Origin: Ramlibacter sp.
GTDB lineage: Bacteria; Pseudomonadota; Gammaproteobacteria; Burkholderiales; Burkholderiaceae_C
Length of the DNA stretch: 36,664 nucleotides
Reading direction: 5' to 3'
Assembly: GCA_028292105.1 (NCBI GenBank)
Contig: JAQGMY010000093.1
Span: forward strand, 1-36,664
Both the position numbers and the translations under genes were made by a program. Shown here one piece after another: positions 34,096 to 36,664 of this stretch. Position 1 is the stretch's first letter, and each line of letters starts with the position of its first letter. The notes beneath the pieces were generated by a model, which made no database searches, was not told the origin of the DNA, and worked only from the letters and a program-made list of their open reading frames with translations.

Positions 34096-34104
34096 CGTCC
34101 TACA
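34087..34104. promoter_or_regulatory. perfect 6-bp inverted repeat over a start codon
   Basis: TGTAGG (34087-34092) and CCTACA (34099-34104) flank CATCGT, which holds the start codon (minus strand) of the 63-residue gene. It could be an operator or an mRNA hairpin hiding the start, or chance. Confidence 0.3.
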
Positions 34105-34198
34105 TTTTCGGTGCTACGGCCGGGCCGGTCGGTTCGGTGCCGCACCGAGCGACACAAAGGTCACGAATATGACAGCCACGGTGATCGCTGTGGCCGCG

Positions 34199-35089
34199 TC
34201 AGTTCTCCTTGCCGCGCGGGTGGAAGGTCGAGACGCGCGCGAGTTCCTGGAACAGCTCCTTCTCGCGCTCGGTCGGCGTTCCCGGGACATCGATGCGCAC
34301 GTGGGCGTAGAGGTCGCCCTTGCCCTCGGAGCTGCGCGCCAGCCCGCGGCCGCGCAGCCTCAGCTTGCGGCCGGCCCGCGTCCCCGGCGGCACCGTCAGG
34401 ACCACGGGCCCGTCCAGCGTCGGCACCTCCACCTCCGCCCCTAGCGCAGCCTCCCATGGAGCGAGCGCCAGGTCGAAGTGCAGGTCTTGCTGGTCGGCAC
34501 GAAAGACCGCGTGCGGCTTGAACGCGATGTGCAGGTAGATGTCGCCGTCGGTGCCGCCGTTGCGGCCTTTGCCCCCCTTGCCGCGCAGCCGCAGCTTCTG
34601 GCCATCGCGCACGGCGGGCGGAATCGTCACGTCGAGGGCGACGCCTTCATCGAGCTGCAGACGCACCGTCGTGCCGCGGCTCGCGTCTTCCAGGCTGACC
34701 TGCACGGTGGTTTCATAGTCGCGGCCGGGCGTCGGCCGCGCAGCGGCGTGCGCGCCCCGGCGCCCGCGGCCCATCGCCTGGAACAGGTCGCCGATGTCCA
34801 TGCCGTCGAAAGCCTTCGGATCGAAGCCGCGCTGCGCACCCCACTCGGGAGGCGGCGCGAACTGGGCGCCGGCCGGCCGCCGGCCGAGCTCGTCGTAGGC
34901 GGCTCGCTTGTCCTCGTCCTTCAGGGTGCCGTAGGCCTCGGCTGCATCCTTGAATTTCGCTTCGGCGTCGGCCGCCCTGGACACGTCCGGGTGGTATTTG
35001 CGGGCGAGCTTGCGATAGGCCTTCTTGATGTCTTCCGGCGAGGCGTCGGCGGGTACGCCCAGGGCCGCGTAGTAGTCCTTGTATTTCAT
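34199..35089 (-). CDS. cbpA: CbpA-like DnaJ-family co-chaperone
   Basis: A 296-residue protein. The N-terminal J domain ([20 protein letters not shown]) contains the DnaK-stimulating HPD motif in KYHPDVS (about residues 36-39). A Gly/Phe-poor linker with [11 protein letters not shown] follows, then the DnaJ C-terminal substrate-binding domains ([37 protein letters not shown]). There is no zinc-finger region, which separates CbpA from DnaJ. The ATG follows GTGAGGCGGA. CbpA proteins act with DnaK and bind curved DNA in stationary phase. It is divergent from a Crp/Fnr gene. Confidence 0.93.
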   Translation of the reverse strand: MKYKDYYAALGVPADASPEDIKKAYRKLARKYHPDVSRAADAEAKFKDAAEAYGTLKDEDKRAAYDELGRRPAGAQFAPPPEWGAQRGFDPKAFDGMDIGDLFQAMGRGRRGAHAAARPTPGRDYETTVQVSLEDASRGTTVRLQLDEGVALDVTIPPAVRDGQKLRLRGKGGKGRNGGTDGDIYLHIAFKPHAVFRADQQDLHFDLALAPWEAALGAEVEVPTLDGPVVLTVPPGTRAGRKLRLRGRGLARSSEGKGDLYAHVRIDVPGTPTEREKELFQELARVSTFHPRGKEN

Positions 35090-35125
35090 TCCGCCTCACG
35101 TCTCCCGCTGTGCAAAACCAGCAGC

Positions 35126-35902
35126 ATGCACCATCGTGCGGTCGGGCCGGTTCCCGGGTGTGCGGGGTGGCGCGCCGACGGTCCAATCGTGAAGGCGCAC
35201 ACTCGCGGCTTGGATCCTTCCCAGAATGAATTGATCGCCGGCCTCGGCCCCAAGGCGCGCAACAGCCTGCTGGACCTGGGCGAAACCGCACCACTTGCCT
35301 TGTCGCAGGTGCTCAGCGAAGCCGGCGGCGCGGTGCGCCATGTGTACTTCCCGGTCGAAGGCTTCATTTCGCTGGTGGCCGTCGTCGAGGACAGCCCCGG
35401 CATCGAAGTCGGAATGATAGGCACCGAGGGGATGCTCGGCGCCTCGCTCGCGCTGGGCGTGACCACCCAGCCGGTGCGCGCCATCGTGCAGGGCGCCGGC
35501 ACGGCATGGCGCATCCCGGCGCCAGCCTTCAGGGCGGAACTCGAGCGAAGTGCGCGCTTGCGCCGCGCGGTGTCGCGCTACCTGTTCGTGCTGCTTTGCC
35601 AGCACGCCAGCGCCGCCGTCTGCCTGCGTTTCCACCTGATCGGTCCGAGGCTCGCGCGCTGGCTTCTCATGAGCCAGGACCGGGCGCACTCGGACCGTTT
35701 CCACGTCACCCAGGAGTTCCTGTCATACATGATGGGCGTGCGGCGCGAAGGCGTCACGCAGGCGGCCGGCGACTTGCAGCGGCAGGGCCTGATCGCCTAT
35801 CGCCGCGGAGAGATGCACGTCCTGGACCGGGCCGGCCTGGAAGCCGCGGCATGCGCTTGCTACGGCGCCGAGCGAGCCATCTACGCCGACATCTTCCGCT
35901 GA
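35126..35902 (+). CDS. Crp/Fnr-family transcriptional regulator
   Basis: A 258-residue regulator. The N-terminal cyclic-nucleotide-binding fold includes AVRHVYFPVEGFISLVAVV and VGMIGTEGMLGASLALG. The C-terminal Crp-type winged helix includes FHVTQEFLSYMMGVRREGVT and ends near LQRQGLIAYRRGEMHVLDR. The usual cAMP-contact Arg-Ser pair is not obvious. ATG 35126 is used, leaving only 36 bases to the divergent cbpA start; an in-frame GTG at 35189 would give a more normal promoter gap and removes only unconserved residues. It is a paralogue of the convergent regulator that follows. Confidence 0.88.
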   Translation: MHHRAVGPVPGCAGWRADGPIVKAHTRGLDPSQNELIAGLGPKARNSLLDLGETAPLALSQVLSEAGGAVRHVYFPVEGFISLVAVVEDSPGIEVGMIGTEGMLGASLALGVTTQPVRAIVQGAGTAWRIPAPAFRAELERSARLRRAVSRYLFVLLCQHASAAVCLRFHLIGPRLARWLLMSQDRAHSDRFHVTQEFLSYMMGVRREGVTQAAGDLQRQGLIAYRRGEMHVLDRAGLEAAACACYGAERAIYADIFR

Positions 35903-35923
35903 CCGCTGCGCGCGAAAGTGCGC

Positions 35924-36643
35924 TCAAGCCGCGATGACGGCAGGCAGCAGCCGGTCGTATTCCTTCTTGACCACTGCGTAGCATTCGCAGGTCCTCTCCT
36001 CGAGACCCGGGCGGTCCAGCACCGTGATGTGGCCGCGCGCATAGCGGATCAGCCCACCGGCCTGCAGCTTGAGCGCCGCCTCGGTCACGCCTTCGCGGCG
36101 CACCCCCAGCATGTTCGCGATCAGTTCCTGCGTCATGCGCAGTTCACTGCCCTGCAGCCGGTCGAGGCTCAGAAGCAGCCAGCGGCAAAGCTGCTGGTCC
36201 AGCGAGTGGTGGCGGTTGCACACCGCCGTCTGCGCCATCTGGGTGATGAGTGCCTGCGTATAGCGCAGCAACAGGTGGAGCACGGGCCCGGCGCGGTTGA
36301 ACTCCGTCTTCATGGCTTGCGCCTCCAGCCGGAAGCCCCGCCCGGCGCTTTGCACCACCGCGCGGCTCGGCGTGGTTTCGCCCCCCATGAACAACGACAC
36401 GCCGACCAGGCCCTCGTTGCCGACCACCGCGATCTCGGCCGATGAGCCGTCTTCCATCACGTACAGCAGCGAGACGATGGAATCGATCGGGAAATAGACG
36501 TGCGTCAGCGAGAGGCCGGATTCGTACAGCACCCGCCCCAGCGGCATCTCCACGGGCTCGAGCAACGCTGACCAGCGCTCCCATTCCGCCTTGGGAAGTG
36601 CGGCCAGCAGCTGGTTGCGTCGGGGGTCTCGGGAAGGGTGCAT
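35924..36643 (-). CDS. Crp/Fnr-family transcriptional regulator
   Basis: A 239-residue regulator with the same architecture as its neighbour: LTHVYFPIDSIVSLLYVM and IAVVGNEGLVGVSLFMGG in the sensing fold, then LRMTQELIANMLGVRREGVT in the winged helix. It has no Fnr-type N-terminal cysteine cluster. The start is ATG 36643, preceded by AGGA six bases away. It converges with the previous gene across 21 bases, which contain a small GCGC hairpin. The shared sequence patterns indicate an old duplication. Targets unknown. Confidence 0.9.
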   Translation of the reverse strand: MHPSRDPRRNQLLAALPKAEWERWSALLEPVEMPLGRVLYESGLSLTHVYFPIDSIVSLLYVMEDGSSAEIAVVGNEGLVGVSLFMGGETTPSRAVVQSAGRGFRLEAQAMKTEFNRAGPVLHLLLRYTQALITQMAQTAVCNRHHSLDQQLCRWLLLSLDRLQGSELRMTQELIANMLGVRREGVTEAALKLQAGGLIRYARGHITVLDRPGLEERTCECYAVVKKEYDRLLPAVIAA

Positions 36644-36664
36644 GGGGTCCTGGTTTGAGCTGCC

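Overview
The window is a GC-rich bacterial segment whose gene content points to a betaproteobacterium of the order Burkholderiales (Comamonadaceae-like). The clues are the EpsA-type LuxR regulator, the exosortase/PEP-CTERM exopolysaccharide genes, the pair of Crp/Fnr-like regulators and the gene style. The genus cannot be decided from the sequence alone. I saw no rRNA, tRNA, CRISPR array, integrase or intact insertion sequence.

Layout. (1) 1-3165: a gene-poor left edge, a LuxR-type regulator, a small degenerate cupin and an EpsA-like LuxR regulator. (2) 3210-6461, plus strand: a PrsT-like TPR lipoprotein and an ExeA-like AAA ATPase, both of types usually found with exosortase systems. (3) 6498-20264, minus strand: a long, tightly packed exopolysaccharide/protein-sorting block. 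In transcription order it holds a Wzx-type flippase, two GT2 enzymes, a GT4, a further GT2, a fused exosortase-EpsI protein (XrtD-like), a WcaJ-type initiating phosphoglycosyltransferase, a small secreted protein with a VPLPG-type C-terminal sorting signal, a short OPX export protein (EpsE-like), an outer-membrane beta-barrel, a Wzz-like chain-length protein (EpsF-like) and its tyrosine autokinase (EpsG-like). (4) 20408-25888, plus strand: a Wzy/O-antigen-ligase-like polymerase, a large lipoprotein that looks like a glycoside hydrolase, a WecG/TagA-type glycosyltransferase and another GT4. (5) 25779-29482: an accessory stretch with small unknown genes, an acyltransferase-3, a scar containing a 3'-end copy of the large lipoprotein gene, and two hypothetical genes. 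(6) 29555-32677: dTDP-sugar genes rfbC and rfbA, and a divergent bifunctional manC/algA. (7) 32783-36643: a soluble orphan histidine kinase, a CbpA-like DnaJ co-chaperone and two convergent Crp/Fnr-like regulators.

How it fits together. WcaJ would start the repeat unit on undecaprenyl phosphate. The GT2, GT4 and WecG enzymes would extend it using GDP-mannose (ManC) and dTDP-sugars (RfbA/RfbC), and the acyltransferase may decorate it. Wzx would flip the unit, Wzy would polymerise it, and Wzz with the tyrosine kinase would set chain length. The short OPX protein plus beta-barrel would form the outer-membrane exit. The XrtD-like exosortase would process the co-encoded VPLPG-tailed protein, so that polymer and surface protein are made from one locus, probably under EpsA and the neighbouring LuxR protein. 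The most interesting points are the mixture of XrtA-, XrtB- and XrtD-type parts in one locus, the single co-encoded sorting substrate bounded by a strong hairpin, and the truncated duplicate of the hydrolase-like gene.
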